A stretch of DNA of 64,000 nucleotides from Dillenia suffruticosa (GCA_033439265.1 JAVTVX010000009.1:857609-921608); one strand, 5' to 3'. Numbered from the stretch's first letter, positions 11,965 to 23,843 are shown. Program-made: numbers and translations. The notes: generated by a model not told the origin, from the sequence alone.

Positions 11965-13251
11965 ATCCTAGCAGAAAGGATTTAAATTCTAGTGATCCAA
12001 CTGAATTATAAACTAAAAAAGTGTTAAAAAAAGTATTTCCAAACGTTATTTTGAAATTGAAGGGTACATATCTATTATTTTTCTAGAGAAGTTAAAGAAA
12101 AGTTTAAAAATATAGATGAAACTTTGTTTTGTCCTGTCAATGATAAATAGAAAAGACAATAAAAGAAAAATTAGAATCAATGAAATTCAACCATACTTTA
12201 GAAATTGATTGAAGTTTTGCTAGAATACACATTATTGAAAACAAGTAGATTCTCAAAATGAACTGTAGGATAGATGAAACTATTGAGATGTATAATATTC
12301 GACTGATAGCAAAAAATTACACTCAATAAAAAAGCGTTAATTATGAGAAAATATTTTCTCATTAGTGAGATTTACCACTATTCGTCTATTATTAATAATA
12401 ATGACCAATTTGAATTTAAAATTATGTTAGATAGACGTGAAAAGTATTTTCCTCAATGATAAACTTGAGGAATAAGTTTATATAGTACAATCAAAGAGTT
12501 TTATCATTAAAAGCCAAGAAGATGATTTATGCTCTAAAACTTCTGATAAATAAATGAAATGTTTAGAGTATCATATCCTAACACAGTTGAGAGCTTGAAG
12601 TACGTTATGATGTGTATTTGTCATGACATTTGTTATATTGTGGGTTTGATTAGTAGGTATCAATCCAATTCAGGGAAGAATGATTGGATTAATGTGAAAA
12701 GGAATTGGGATACCTGAAAAAAAATTACAAATTATTTTCTTTGTTATTAAGGAAATAATCTAGTATTGAGAAAATACACGGATACTGATTGGGGTGTGAT
12801 TTATGTGAGAGAAAATCTACCTTTGGCTTTGTTTCGTTTTTTTTTTTTTTGGTTCAATGATAGTGTTATCTCATAAAATAGTAAAAAATAAATCTATGTA
12901 TCTCTTTTTGCAATGAAAACAGAATTTGTGATCTGTATTTCCGCAGTTCAAGAAGAAATTTTGTTAAATAGATTTTTGCAATATTTATGAGTAGTAAACA
13001 ACTTAATAAGAGTTGTGACTATTTATTGTAATAATCAGTTAGCTATTATTTATATTAAAGATTCTAAAGACTATAGCAAAACCAAACATATAGATACAGA
13101 ATTTAATTTTGTGAAAGACATTATTGAAAAGATGGAAATGATACTGAAATATATACATATGCATTTAATAGTGGCTAATCTTTTTATGTATCCAATAACT
13201 AGAGATATGTTAGATCTCTTGGTTTCCGTAGATTGTGACAATATTTATAAT

Positions 13252-13281
13252 TGTGATTGTGATTGTGATTGTGATTGTAAT
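13252..13281 (+). repeat. GTGATT hexanucleotide microsatellite
   Basis: About five copies of a TGTGAT-type hexamer lie just after the RNase H remnant, giving an Asp-Cys repeat in the conceptual frame. Simple-sequence expansion within a dead element. Confidence 0.7.
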
Positions 13282-14257
13282 TATATACAAAGAATATAAT
13301 CTGTAATGTTTATATTTATTGATATTTGAATTTTGTTTTTGTATTCAAAATTCTTGTATTTATATTTAAAAGTATGTTAAACAAATTTTTTTGATTGGTT
13401 CTCTTACACAAGTAATCGTTTCTAATGTTTGTGTAATATGTAGAGATGAAATAATATTAATTTGTGGTGGATTAGCATACATGCCACCTTAGTGGAATAT
13501 TAAGATAAGATTATCGGTTGTGTATATTACATACATGGTAATCGAAATAGATTTTTCACAATCCATTGAATTTATCTAATAGTTAGGTGTGAATTTTGCT
13601 TAATATTGTGAAATTTTTGAAAATTTGTAAAAATGAAAATTCAATTCAAGTGTTGTATACATTTAAACTAAAACCTAGATAATGCATTAATTTTAGAAAA
13701 AAAAAAAGCATACACTTCTAGATGGGAAGCAAATATATCGTAACATGTGTATCATACCACGTGTGTTTATATGTCCATATGGGTAATGAAAATGTGCATC
13801 CATTTTCATCTCATTATATGAGACCCGGATATTCATATTCAACCTCAAGTTTTTACCATTAAACTTTTGTCTGTTTTTTGAAATTTTATTTTAGTATTAT
13901 TATTTTAGCGTGTCACTAAAAAACCATAATTGATTCGATTTGGTGGTGCATGTCTAGGAAATCAGTTAAAATAGAGTTGAAAATTAGTAATATGAAAGGA
14001 AAACTATTTTTAACCAATACATTATTTTGTATTCACAGATCGGTCAATTATGTTTGTGACTAAGTATTTGAAGAGATAATTGTGGATACATGAATGAATT
14101 TAAGTTAAATATACTTTTACATCGTTTTGAAAAATAAAAGATACGTTCACTATATCTAGTAAAAGAGATTTGGGGTATAGCGAGATATAACATTATCATC
14201 ACCATATTGAAAGTGAGTTGCTATATATTCTTAATCGGTGTACAACACTAGGACTTT

Positions 14258-14700
14258 TGGTATTCTCGCGGATCACACGATCTACTTGTCTGTATAAAAT
14301 TGGTAATATTCAATTATAATGTCACATTGTGTGTGAGTCTACCCCTCATGTACGAGTGAGAAATATTGAAAAATAGGGTCCGAGTCTACCCATGAGGGTG
14401 TACTCAATCCACCCATTGTTTGAATTTAAATTTAGACTTGAATTTGAAAAGTTGTAAGAGTGGTTCTTTAGGAAACAATCCAAGACCTATTCTCACGAAT
14501 CACACGATGCACTTGTCTGTATAAAATTGGTGATATTCAATTATAATAATCTTATTATGTGCGGGTCTACCCTTCACATACGAGTAGACAATGTTAAAAA
14601 ATAGGATCGAGTCTACCCACGAGGGTATACCAAATTCTAGGCCCATTGTTTGAATTTAAATTTAAACTTGAATTTGAAAAATTGTAAGAGAGTGGTTATT
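14258..14700 (+). repeat. Tandem duplication across the copia 3' LTR head
   Basis: A segment of about 225-230 bp (CACACGAT, CTTGTCTGTATAAAATTGGT, GTCTACCC, then the LTR start through GTGGTT) occurs at about 14258-14488 and again at about 14489-14703. The first copy ends shortly after the GTGGTTCTTTAGG motif; the second runs on into the full LTR. The junction between polypurine tract and LTR is therefore present twice. Confidence 0.7.
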
Positions 14701-15056
14701 TAGAAAACTATCCCCTCAACCTCCTAACACACTCTCTCTCTCTCACGAAGGAACTTTCCTTTTTTTTATGGAATGTGGAAAAAAAGAAAAAACAAGGAAA
14801 TGAAGTGATGAATGAATATAAAGTATTTTTAAAAGAGAAAATAAAAAATTCAAAAATTGTGAGAGGGTTTAACGAAGGTCGATCATTATTCACCGAAAGC
14901 ATTTCGATCGTAAACAATAAAAGAATTATCTGAATTTATGATATTTTTAAAATTTTGAATTTCCAAATGTCGATAAAGATACGTTATTCTAAACTTATTT
15001 AGATTCTAGAATTTATCTTAAAAACTATATCTGTAAATATATTTTAAAAGCCAACA
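14592..15056 (+). repeat. 3' LTR of the copia element
   Basis: Counterpart of 6816-7271, starting TGTTAAAAAATAGG and ending AAAGCCAACA. It contains the same GTGATGAATGAATATA block and a shared stretch around GATCATT and AAGCATTT. A decayed purine-rich tract precedes it. Confidence 0.78.
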
Positions 15057-15734
15057 ATGTTGTCATGTCATGAAAAGTCGAAAAAAATCTATTAATCATC
15101 AAATTATTGCAGAAGTCATTAAAACTTGTCATAACAATTTGATTCATTCCACAACGGATGAGAAAAGAACGACACTTTTTAGATCAAAAGCTAAGAGGAG
15201 AGAGGAGGAGAGACTTGTAGCTGGATGAAGAAGAGATTGGCACTGCTCAATCAGATTAAAGGACCCAAGTCCCTTTGGGAGATTTGATTTGATTGAGCCA
15301 TTCCAACATCAATTCTAACTTCTCTACTTTCTCCCCTACTTTCACAATACCCAAATAAATAAATAAATAAAAATAAAATAGACTTAACTAAAATTGAATT
15401 TTGAAAAAATATTTATCCATTAAATACGTATATTAAATGAATATTATTATCTTAGTATTCTCTCGAAGAAGTTGGTGATGGAGGTTTGTGGATGCCATTA
15501 AAACCCCCCCACAAGAGAAATGGAAAAATAGAAGAGAAGAAACAGGGCAAAGGAAAAGAAAATTGGTCAAGACGTCCTAGTCTTTTATTTATAAATACAT
15601 GTGTTTTGGTAATGTTTCTAAGACCAGGGCAATGGTTGATGACTATACCATCTGTGTTTATTTATTTATTTATTTACAATCTCAAGAAACTATGAAATCT
15701 ACCTAAACATAAAAATTGAAATGCACAAAGTTGT
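15057..15734. other. Intergenic DNA between copia element and first SINE
   Basis: AT-rich flanking sequence with no supported gene. An open frame at 15486-15695 is Lys/Arg-rich then hydrophobic, and has no recognisable family or splice context. Confidence 0.5.
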
Positions 15735-15747
15735 AATGATAGCCATC

Positions 15748-15939
15748 TCCGTACTAATAGATAGTTGACTTAATAGAATATAATATTAGATTCATTAATC
15801 AAGTTTATGAGTTTGATTCATAGATTGAATATGAAAAAAATTATATTAAGAAAGTAATTCTTTTAAATGGGTTATTATAAATTTCGAATTGAATTAATCA
15901 GATCATGACTTTAAACACCAATCGGTATAATAAAAAAAA
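15748..15939 (+). mobile_element. tRNA-derived SINE with 13-bp target-site duplication
   Basis: A segment of about 190 bp ends in a short A-run and is bracketed by AATGATAGCCATC at 15735-15747 and 15940-15952. It has a weak A-box-like start (GATAGTTGACTTAATAG), a B-box-like GAGTTTGATTC and a 3' block GAATTAATCAG...ATCGGTATAATAAAA. That 3' block recurs at several other places in the window. Confidence 0.75.
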
Positions 15940-16216
15940 AATGATAGCCATCCCCCTTCATGCTTTAATCATACAAAAAAATGTGTTTGTATGTGCGTCG
16001 GGACGTCAACGCGAGCTTGGGCATATCCATAAATCTATTTGACACACTTAATAAATTACTCGAATTCGGATGTATTAATAAACTTATTTGATACATGTAA
16101 TAAATAATAAATCACTTATACTAAATAAATACGCGTGAAAGTTATATGTGAATTTTGCTCGGTAGAAAAGTAAAAAACATTAAACATCTTAAGAGATTTC
16201 ATTGTGGTATCAAAAC

Positions 16217-16392
16217 GTCTGATAGCTCAGTTGGTTCGGTGATAATTTAGTTAGTTTGGGGATTGACACCCCTTAATCATGGTTGAGAGTTCGATCCAAA
16301 TCAACATTGGGAGACCTGTCCCCTCAATTGAGTCTTACAAGTGGTCGAGCCAGATTAATAAGGACGAATCCCTGGATACTGGTATGATTAGT
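16217..16392 (+). mobile_element. tRNA-derived SINE fragment
   Basis: TAGCTCAGTTGG (16223-16234) is a clear pol III A-box and GAGTTCGATCC (16287-16297) a clear B-box. The 3' part (GTCGAGCCAGATTAATAAGG, CCTGGATACTGGT) matches the 3' block of the SINE at 46382-46600. There is no tail and no duplication that I can see. It is not a functional tRNA: box spacing and stems do not fit. Confidence 0.65.
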
Positions 16393-17266
16393 GAATAATA
16401 GTATAGAGAGGGGATTTATAGATTTTTTTTATTACATTTATGTCCTTTAAAAGTGTTTGATAAGCAACTAAACATGGTTTATTGGGTATTTTTAATGGTA
16501 TGTTTATCCTGCTCTAAAGACGCAGAAACAAGAGATTCCTCCACCCATTTGCTTAAGAGAGAAAACCTAATATCTTGTCCCATTCCCTTCATGGTTTAGT
16601 GTATATAATTGTTCACAGGACAAATACTATATAGAATATTTGATTGGGGGACCCAAAACGAGCAGAAGCAGCTAAGTTTGTTCGTCCCCCATATTCACAA
16701 GTTAGTAATTTACTGATCATCAATCGACAGGAACTTGCTTTCCAACCCTCCACACTCACCCAGTAAAAATCTTGAGAAATATTACATATCAGAAGAAGAG
16801 ATCTTCATCACCCAATTGAATTTATCACATTACAATTTAAAAGGTGTGAATTTAGTAAACTCATCGATCAATAAGAGCCCACAAATAATGTGTACTCACT
16901 AAATATGCAAGCTAAACGTATGTGAGATTGCCTCCCATACCGGTGAAAATCAAATATCTAGTGGTTGCCCTTGGAGGGGAGAGAGATTGATCACCACCAT
17001 TGATGCAGATACTCAATAAGAATGGAATAAAATGGAAAGCAAATGTAAATCAAGACCATTAACAGACAAAATCAATTGAAATTTTCATTATGTCATGACC
17101 ATGACAAATTCAACAAAAGTTGTAGCCTGGTTTTTCGCCTGCAATGGAAATCAGATACAAAAAAGCAAGGAAGTCAAGAGCTTGTTTCAAAGTCTTCGAG
17201 TTGCCCATCTCTTTTCATGGAAAGCCTGAAACTAAACTATTACATCACAAGGATAAATGAAAATGC
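16393..17266. other. Intergenic region and probable 3' UTR of the gamma-CAL gene
   Basis: No gene is supported. The last few hundred bases should contain the 3' UTR of the minus-strand gamma-CAL gene, whose stop codon is at 17267-17269. Confidence 0.5.
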
Positions 17267-18588
17267 TCAAATATTAATCCCCAAGGACTTTTTCATCTTC
17301 TCAACTTCCAAGTATACCGTGGAGTAAGGGAGGAATTCTGAAAAATGACTGCTGCTTAGATCGTTGATCGCCACGGCAAGTTTGGGAATTTCAAGAGTCT
17401 CTTCATGTGTCAATGCCCTAACAAACCTTGCTGGATTTCCAGCCCAGAGTTCGCCACTTGGAATTCTCCTCCCCGGGGGAACCACAGAGCCAGCTTCAAG
17501 AATAGAATGGGTCTCGACTAGAGAACCCTCCATGAGGATGGAGTGCTGTCCAATTATGCACTCTGGCTCGATCGTGCATGACCGCAGAAGACTGTATGCA
17601 CCAATGGTCACAAACCTCTCAATGGATGTCTCTGCAGGCAATCCTGGCATACCAAAAGGTGGATATAGAGTTAGTTAAAAGGTCTAAGTTGCCAAGCACC
17701 ACACTAGATTGCAACTTAAAACCAGGCAAAACTACCAAGATACAAACACGAACACAAATATACATAAAAGCACCATTATGAAAGAATTCGAGTATACAAC
17801 CAAATACATGATGGCCAGCTGCTACCAGGGAGATGAACAATGCCAGGGGATTGCAGTGGACATGAATGTAAAAGGAGATTCATATGCACTGACTTCATGT
17901 GAAGTATGTGAAATAAGTATGAGTCAAACACCATCCACTTGCAGAAAGTATTCATTTCATACATAGAGGATATCAAGCCCCAAGTGGTGGTAATGCATTT
18001 CTCAAAGCAGTATCATAATTAAACAAGTTTTGCTTTGAAACAAGCAAGTTCAAAAAAGTGTATCCATCCACCCCAATCCTAACCTCCCAACCTGCACTAA
18101 CCTGAATTTTGTGTTAATCAACTCCAAGTAAGAAACCTAACATCAGATGCCAAGATAACCAGTGCAACCAAAAACCTGCAGCCTCTCCCTTGCCTAAAAT
18201 ATATACACATATACATATTTATATTATGCAGCACGAGAAAGAAACAAGGAGATATGGCCAAAATTTTTTCCAATCCAATATGAGATGGGCAAAAAACTCC
18301 TGCAGGTGCAATTTCGTAAACAAAAAGTGGTTAACAACAATAAGCCACAGAACTAGTTTCTGTAGTAAGATTTTTGTGAACCGCAGAGAAATTCATACTG
18401 ATTTAAGTAGTTTCTGTAGTAAGCTTTTTGTGAACCACAGAGAAATTCATACTGATTTAATGGTATCTTGTCCGGAATGGGACCATGTGAATGGACCATA
18501 ACGAAAGGAATACTAGCAGTTATCTGTTCTGAGCTCAAGATCTCATGGATCATGACCAGAAAAGGACTGTCAGAACCAATCTGGTTTT

Positions 18589-18628
<40 letters not shown>

Positions 18629-21600
18629 TTTTTTTCCCTCTCTTTTCCTTGAGGAGACATAAGAATGGAGTATGGACAGAGAAGGAATGAAAATCAATTA
18701 TGTATGAACACAAAGGATGTATTGATCCAACTCCACTATTAAGTAACCATGCTACACCAACTAATTAGAAGCATAAGTAAGCAGCCTAAAATAGTTGAAA
18801 GAAGGTTAGATACACCATTACCTATCTCTTAGTTGTTAAACTAAACACCATTGTAATGGCTTCAATCATGTCAAATTCCAATTAAAACTCTCTCTCTCTT
18901 TCAGGCATGTGCATGGGCAGGGGAGGGGAATTAAAACTGACAAATATTTTGAGCAAAAAGAAGTCAAAATTAAGGGCAATCCTAAATGTCTGTCAATCTG
19001 GAGAAAACATACAAAGAGAACATTGCAGAGATACCCAATGCAAATTGCAAGAAAGAAAATACGCATAAGAATATTAGTAGCAAAGAACCAGTGTTCCCAG
19101 ACAAATGGGCCATGCATAGGCAACATTAGTGCAATCCTTCTTACCAATTTACCCCAAACAAGCCAAAGGAGTTCCATTAACACAAGATCTCATGAAGTGT
19201 TCCGCATCATTCAGCATTCTATATTAGGGTCCTTAACCTAAGGAGCCAGTGGTTTCTTTCTGGTGTACCTCAGAAAACTTCATGGGCCAGCTAGGTGTGA
19301 TCAACATGCTTTAGAAGAAGAAAGACAAATCATGTTTGACAACAATTAACGCTAATTGATGACACGTGCCATTTTCATGTCCACAATGACAAAGTATCCT
19401 GTTGTTTACTTTCAACCATTTCCTCCAATGACTTCTATCCTAACAGAGATAATTCACAGATTTTTTCTTTCAATTATCATCAGGTATCATTATGATGCTT
19501 TTGAAAAAGCAAAGTTTGAGGTATATAGACAGATTTGCAAGAGAAGCCGAGCTGTTTCATGCAAGTAGAATGGACCACTAGGTGGCATTCAAACCCATAT
19601 TGAAGAAGACAGGCTTGAGCTCAAATACAAAGATAGGCACTAAAACATACTTGCTTTAGGATCACTTCTAAGATGATGATCTATTGCTGTTTATGACCTT
19701 TTTGTTTGAATAGATTGAGAGGCTTTTTCGCTCACAAATAAAATGCCATAACCTCCCATGGAATCCCTAGACTCTAATTACTTTAGGTTAAGTGGAGATT
19801 GATATCCAACAATGGAATCTCCCAACACTCTGCAATAGGTAGGAAGCCCAACCATTTAAGGTAGGGAAATGATGGGGGACTATGCTGCACAACAACTCTC
19901 CACGTGACTTTAGTTATTCCTACAATCAGCTGAACATGGTCAAGACGACAAGTTGAGCACAAACCATAGGACAGAGATAGAACCAAAGGTCACTAGGCTC
20001 AGCCAACTCATGCACAAAGAACAATGTCAAAGCATATATTTCACTTTTTCAGATCAATTATAGTTAGGATCTATCCCCAAGATTAATAAATATGTAGTCC
20101 TTTTTACAAACAGAAAGGCCAAAACTCCATACTCTCAAAAAAAAAGGAAAAGGGCACTGGTAGAGTTGCAAAACATCCAACGGTCATGATTAGCGACACC
20201 TATACCAGCTGAATGTGTACCAATCGGCTGAACAAAAGTTGCAGTGCATATATAGGTTGTTACAGCAGAGGAAGGGGTAATTTTGTTTAAGAGAACCTCT
20301 TGTGAGGGAGACCTGGTCTTATAGTATCCTTCTCCTCAAACTTGTCCCTTCACCTTGTTGATAAATGTCCAAATTTTGGCATGAGATAGCTGGGCACTAC
20401 AGGACAAGAAATCAACTAAATAGGTAGGAAAACTCACACTCCCCTCTTTTGTGAGACACGTTCCACAGGAAGGTTTAAGGTGGTTGAGTTTTATTTATTT
20501 ATTTATTTTAACTTTCAGGTAATGAACTTCTATGGGGGACCAGAAGGTTTGAATGCCACAGATCAAATCAGAATTAATCTCCTTTTCTGAGATCACTCAG
20601 CAAAAGTATCAGGTCCTAAACATAAGGTTCTTATATTTCCTTCCTCCTGAGTAAAATCTAATATATATATTATCAATTTTCAAGTTTGATCCCAGATGCA
20701 CAATTGATCAATACCATGTACAACCATCTTTCACTATAATTCTGCCATCAGGTTGAACTCCCATGAAATTTAACACAACCAGAAGCAATGGTGGGGGCAG
20801 CTCCACCCCCTCCCCCAAATTTTAAGGAAAAAAAAAATTATACATATTAAATAAAATTTTAAAAAAATTATACACCCAAATGATGTCCCCCACTAAAATT
20901 ATAACTCCAAATGCATGTTATATTTCGTCTGGATATAAAATTCTGGCTTCGCCTATAAGCACAACCACATTTTTTATAATACAAAACTAGCCGACTTCCT
21001 CATATTTCCTCCATTTCTTTTAATATACTAGTCAATTTATTTGAATTTTGATTTCCGCATCCAAATTTAGCCATCACTTTACTTCCATTACTCCACCAAC
21101 ACAGAGTCACAGACATCAGACACACTAAACACAACCAATCACAACAAAGCTCGGTTTCCCAACTAATTCTAACTAGTCGATTTCCAAATTCAGCATTCAC
21201 CATCCAAAAATCAAATTAACAAACAAAAGATTCAATTTGCAGTCTAAAAACCACGTGCACAATAATCACATTCAAAACCAATAATCACATTCAAAACTAT
21301 TCATGTTTGTAAAAAGCCAACTCCCAAAAGTTCAGTATTCATATTCAATAACCCTAATTCAAATCAAGCGCGATTCAATCACAGAGACAATTGATTCCAG
21401 AAATGAAATAGCCAAAAACCCTAACCTGTAGGAGAAGACCAAGCGGCGTGAATAACACAACGCTCCTGAACATTAGAGCAGAATCCGACACTAATTTTGT
21501 TAAGATCGCCACGAAGAACCGCTCCAGGCCAAACGGAGGCTCCATCATAGACGGTGACTTGACCGGCGAGAACCACATTGGGAGCGACGTAGGCGTCGAC

Positions 21601-21795
21601 GGCTACCTTGGGAACCCATTGACCTAATGGAATGATTTTTCTCTGTCCTCTGTAGTCCCATTTCACTCGATCTGGTGATTCTGTTATGGTTTTTGCAGCT
21701 TCGACGGAGAGAGCGCGGCGGAGAAGAAGGTTTTGAGGTGAGAGTGGGGACGAATTTAGGGCTTTTCTGGTCAGTCGAGCTAGTGTCGCCGCCAT
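17267..21795 (-). CDS. GAMMACAL: Gamma carbonic anhydrase-like protein, mitochondrial
   Basis: Subunit of the plant-specific gamma-CA domain of mitochondrial complex I, needed for complex assembly. Two exons, 21795-21426 and 17643-17267, join in frame to 248 residues around a 3.8-kb intron. The first about 40 residues (MAATLARLTRKAL..., Arg/Ser-rich) look like a mitochondrial targeting peptide; the rest is a left-handed beta-helix with DRVKWDYRGQR, VAPNVVLAGQVTVYDGASVW and PPGRRIPSGELWAGNPARF blocks. In true gamma-CAs the second and third zinc His lie in an IGHSAVLHGC-type motif. Here that motif reads IGAYSLLRSC, so only the first His (VIHAAW) remains. This marks the CAL subclass, thought to be non-catalytic or altered. 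The frame is open upstream to 21942, but family homology begins at the Met encoded at 21795. Confidence 0.94.
18354..18460 (+). repeat. 54-bp tandem duplication in the gamma-CAL intron
   Basis: TAGTTTCTGTAGTAAG...CATACTGATTTA occurs at 18354-18407 and again from 18408, with only a few differences. Intronic, with no suggested function. Confidence 0.85.
18592..18625 (+). repeat. (CT)n microsatellite
   Basis: Uninterrupted CT dinucleotide run inside the gamma-CAL intron. Conceptual Glu-Arg repeats read from the other strand are artefacts. Confidence 0.9.
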
Positions 21796-22749
21796 TGGAG
21801 AGAGAGGGGGGGTGGGATCGGGGGTTTGGGAAATCCAATTGGTTTTGTTTAGCTTGTGCCTTGCGCACTTGATCGATGCAGCTGAGTCAACAAATCGGCA
21901 CCTGTTGGTAGAAGTGACTAGCCATGGGCTTGGTTGGGCCACGGGCCAAACATGTTAAAACTGGGTAGATGGACCCAAGGAATTTTTTTTTTTTTTTATT
22001 TGAATATGGGATTACCAGATTAGGGGAGTAGGGTTTGTACCATTAGTCTGTCCCTTTGGGGACCCGGAAAATCAATTTTATATAATAATTTATATAATTA
22101 TATATTAATCAATTTTTATTAAAATTATTAATAATATTTTAACTAATTTAAATAAATATTTAATTTAAAAATAGTTAAAACATGGTTTGCTTCATTAGTT
22201 GTTTTATGAAAATTAAATGACTTTATTTGCAATTATGTGTAAGGTACTTGATAGAAACTCTTAAGAGTGATATTAAGAGAAAAACGACAAATTTTGAAAA
22301 CAAATTTTGTTCGCTTGAAATTAAGGAAGATAATAAGTAGAAAATAGATAATAACAACAATGTTTAGTTAATTTAATAGTAAAACATTAATATATTTTAA
22401 ATAAAATCTCAAATTTAAATCTTATATATAATAAAAATAGATATCGAAAAACTTTTATAATTTAAAAATTCAACCCAACATGAACTAAATTAGTTGAGTT
22501 CTATTATCAGATACAAGTGACTTATAAAAAAAAAAAGAAAAAAGCTACCACCGAAGATAAAATTAGACTTTTATATCACGGAAGATTTTTAAATTATAAT
22601 TTAAAAATTAAAAATAGTTGAAATCAAGGTACAGATCCCTTGTATCCTGTGTCTTTACTAATAGCTCTATTTTTATATAATTTAACTATTTTAAAACAAA
22701 ATAAGTTAATATATTCTCATAAGAAATGAGTTCAAATTATTATCACACG

Positions 22750-22935
22750 TGTTTGGACCAATGACTTATAGCTCTAATGGTAGAATACACTTTATTAACT
22801 GAATTTTTGAATTTGAGTATTGGAAATGAAAAAATAGGTATTGAGAAAGCCAATCCTCAAATTGGTTCTCATAGTTGTTCGAATCGAATTATTTAAGTTT
22901 TGAAATACTAAGGGTCAAGTAAAAAAAATAATGCA
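22750..22935 (+). mobile_element. SINE-like remnant
   Basis: Starts with an A-box-like TATAGCTCTAATGGTAGA and ends GTTCGAATCGAATTATTTAAG...AAATACTAAGGGTCAAGTAAAAAAAA. The 3' part resembles the complement of the RBR1 intron SINE. No duplication was found, so boundaries are approximate. Confidence 0.5.
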
Positions 22936-23399
22936 AAGGAATGAAATACTTGACTTTTTTTTTTTGTACCATATCAATTGATATCCAGAATTATATTTTA
23001 ACTAATTTAATTTAAAATTTATAATAGTTTATTTAAGAAAATTATCATTTTAATATAGTTTTTTATACTTAAATCGCAAGTTGTTACCGATTAAGTATGA
23101 AAATTAGATGAGATTAAGAGAATCGATGGAGGCCCAAATATCTAGTATAACTTCGCCCTTAGGGCAGTGCAAGATTGGCCCAGAGGAGAGAAGTATTGAC
23201 TGAGGCCACGTAGTTGGGGCAGCCCAGGCCCAGGTTTTGGGGCTTATTTTTTTTTTATTATTTTTGGTCCTTTGGACTTGATTCACTATCGAATATCCAA
23301 AGTTTTGTTTTGATTAATTTCGACAGAGATGTTGTCGAGTTCTAATCGAGAAGAAACTCTTATAACGTCGTTTTTATTATTATCAAAATTCAAATTCTG

Positions 23400-23590
23400 A
23401 TTTTTTTTTGTAACTTGATCATTTGATATCCGGAATTTCGTCTCAATTAATTCAGATCTAGGAGTATGATAGATCTCAATTGATGAGGTTCTCTCCCAAT
23501 AATATTTTTTTCGTATTCGGTGAGAGTCGAACTCCTGATTTGATTAAAGAATAAATATATCTTTTTTACCTATGTTAATATATATTGGTT
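23400..23590 (-). mobile_element. SINE-like remnant, minus strand
   Basis: Read on the minus strand it has a good B-box (GGAGTTCGACTCTC) and a 3' block GAATTAATTGAGACG...CCGGATATCAAATGATC followed by an A-run (T-run at 23401-23410 on +). Target-site duplication not identified; the 5' limit is approximate. Confidence 0.55.
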
Positions 23591-23843
23591 TAAATCTTGT
23601 TTATTAACATGAGATGTTAGCGTTCTTTCCGATAAAGCAACGATGCGTCGGCAGGTTTCGGGGCATGGAAAGTTAAAAACTTCATATTTACTTGTAAAAT
23701 GAGATTCGTTAAAAAGAGGTAATAAAAAATGGCGGTAAAAATTACCCATATAACCAGACGTGGCATCTCCTGATTGGCCTTCTATGCATGTATGTATGTT
23801 TAAAATGATTACCATGGGCATGACATAGGAAACACATACATGT

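Larger units (their letters stand above)
9436..13215 (+). pseudogene. Broken copia gag-pol remnant
   Basis: Translated pieces match copia polyproteins in order. About 9445-9700 is a gag segment (SAGHILSEKQQ, KWEHLKVN) followed by a Lys/Arg-rich stretch. About 9940-10230 is the protease-to-integrase region (WIHMRNDARVKIRGV). At 10285-10325 is the integrase signature VHSDICGPINVK. The integrase resumes after the hAT insertion at 10866 (SKALEGFKSYINKVENQ). About 12300-12480 is the reverse transcriptase N-part (RLIAKNYTQ). About 12590-12700 matches the conserved RT C-terminal block. 13015-13210 is RNase H (IYCNNQLAIIYIKDS, SKTKHID). Many stop codons and frameshifts interrupt it, so no polyprotein can be made. 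Confidence 0.85.
6816..15056 (+). mobile_element. Degenerate full-length Ty1/copia LTR retrotransposon
   Basis: Two co-linear direct repeats (6816-7271 and 14592-15056, 456 and 465 bp) both begin TGTT and end CCAACA. Right after the first comes a decayed initiator-Met primer site (TTCGTATAAAGGCC against TGGTATCAGAGC). Between them lie, in copia order, remnants of gag, protease, integrase, reverse transcriptase and RNase H on the + strand, all broken by stops and frameshifts. A weak purine tract (GAGTAGACAATGTT) precedes the 3' repeat. Two other elements are nested inside. The five bases flanking the ends (TTTTA, ATGTT) do not match, so no target-site duplication survives. The element is old and cannot move by itself. 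Confidence 0.85.
21796..23840. other. Divergent intergenic region between gamma-CAL and RBR1
   Basis: AT-rich DNA between two divergent genes. Next to gamma-CAL is its short 5' UTR and promoter. At 22750-22940 and 23400-23590 are tRNA-SINE-like remnants (listed separately). No protein-coding gene is supported. Confidence 0.55.

Noticed and set aside
13015-13299. A 94-codon frame with RNase H similarity
   Set aside because: It is the RNase H end of the dead copia polyprotein; counted within the gag-pol pseudogene.
16217-16300. Possible tRNA gene
   Set aside because: A and B boxes are present but no cloverleaf or acceptor stem forms; the rest matches SINE 3' sequence.
18353-18697. Frame with Glu-Arg repeats
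   Set aside because: Generated by the CT microsatellite in the gamma-CAL intron.
20780-20965. Segment with GGGGGCAGCTCCACCCCC and CTGGCTTCGCC
   Set aside because: Looks like a dispersed repeat fragment in the gamma-CAL intron, but no ends or duplication were found, so it is not listed as an element.
21796-21942. N-terminal extension of gamma-CAL
   Set aside because: The frame is open, but homology and the targeting peptide begin at the ATG at 21795; upstream residues resemble translated 5' UTR.
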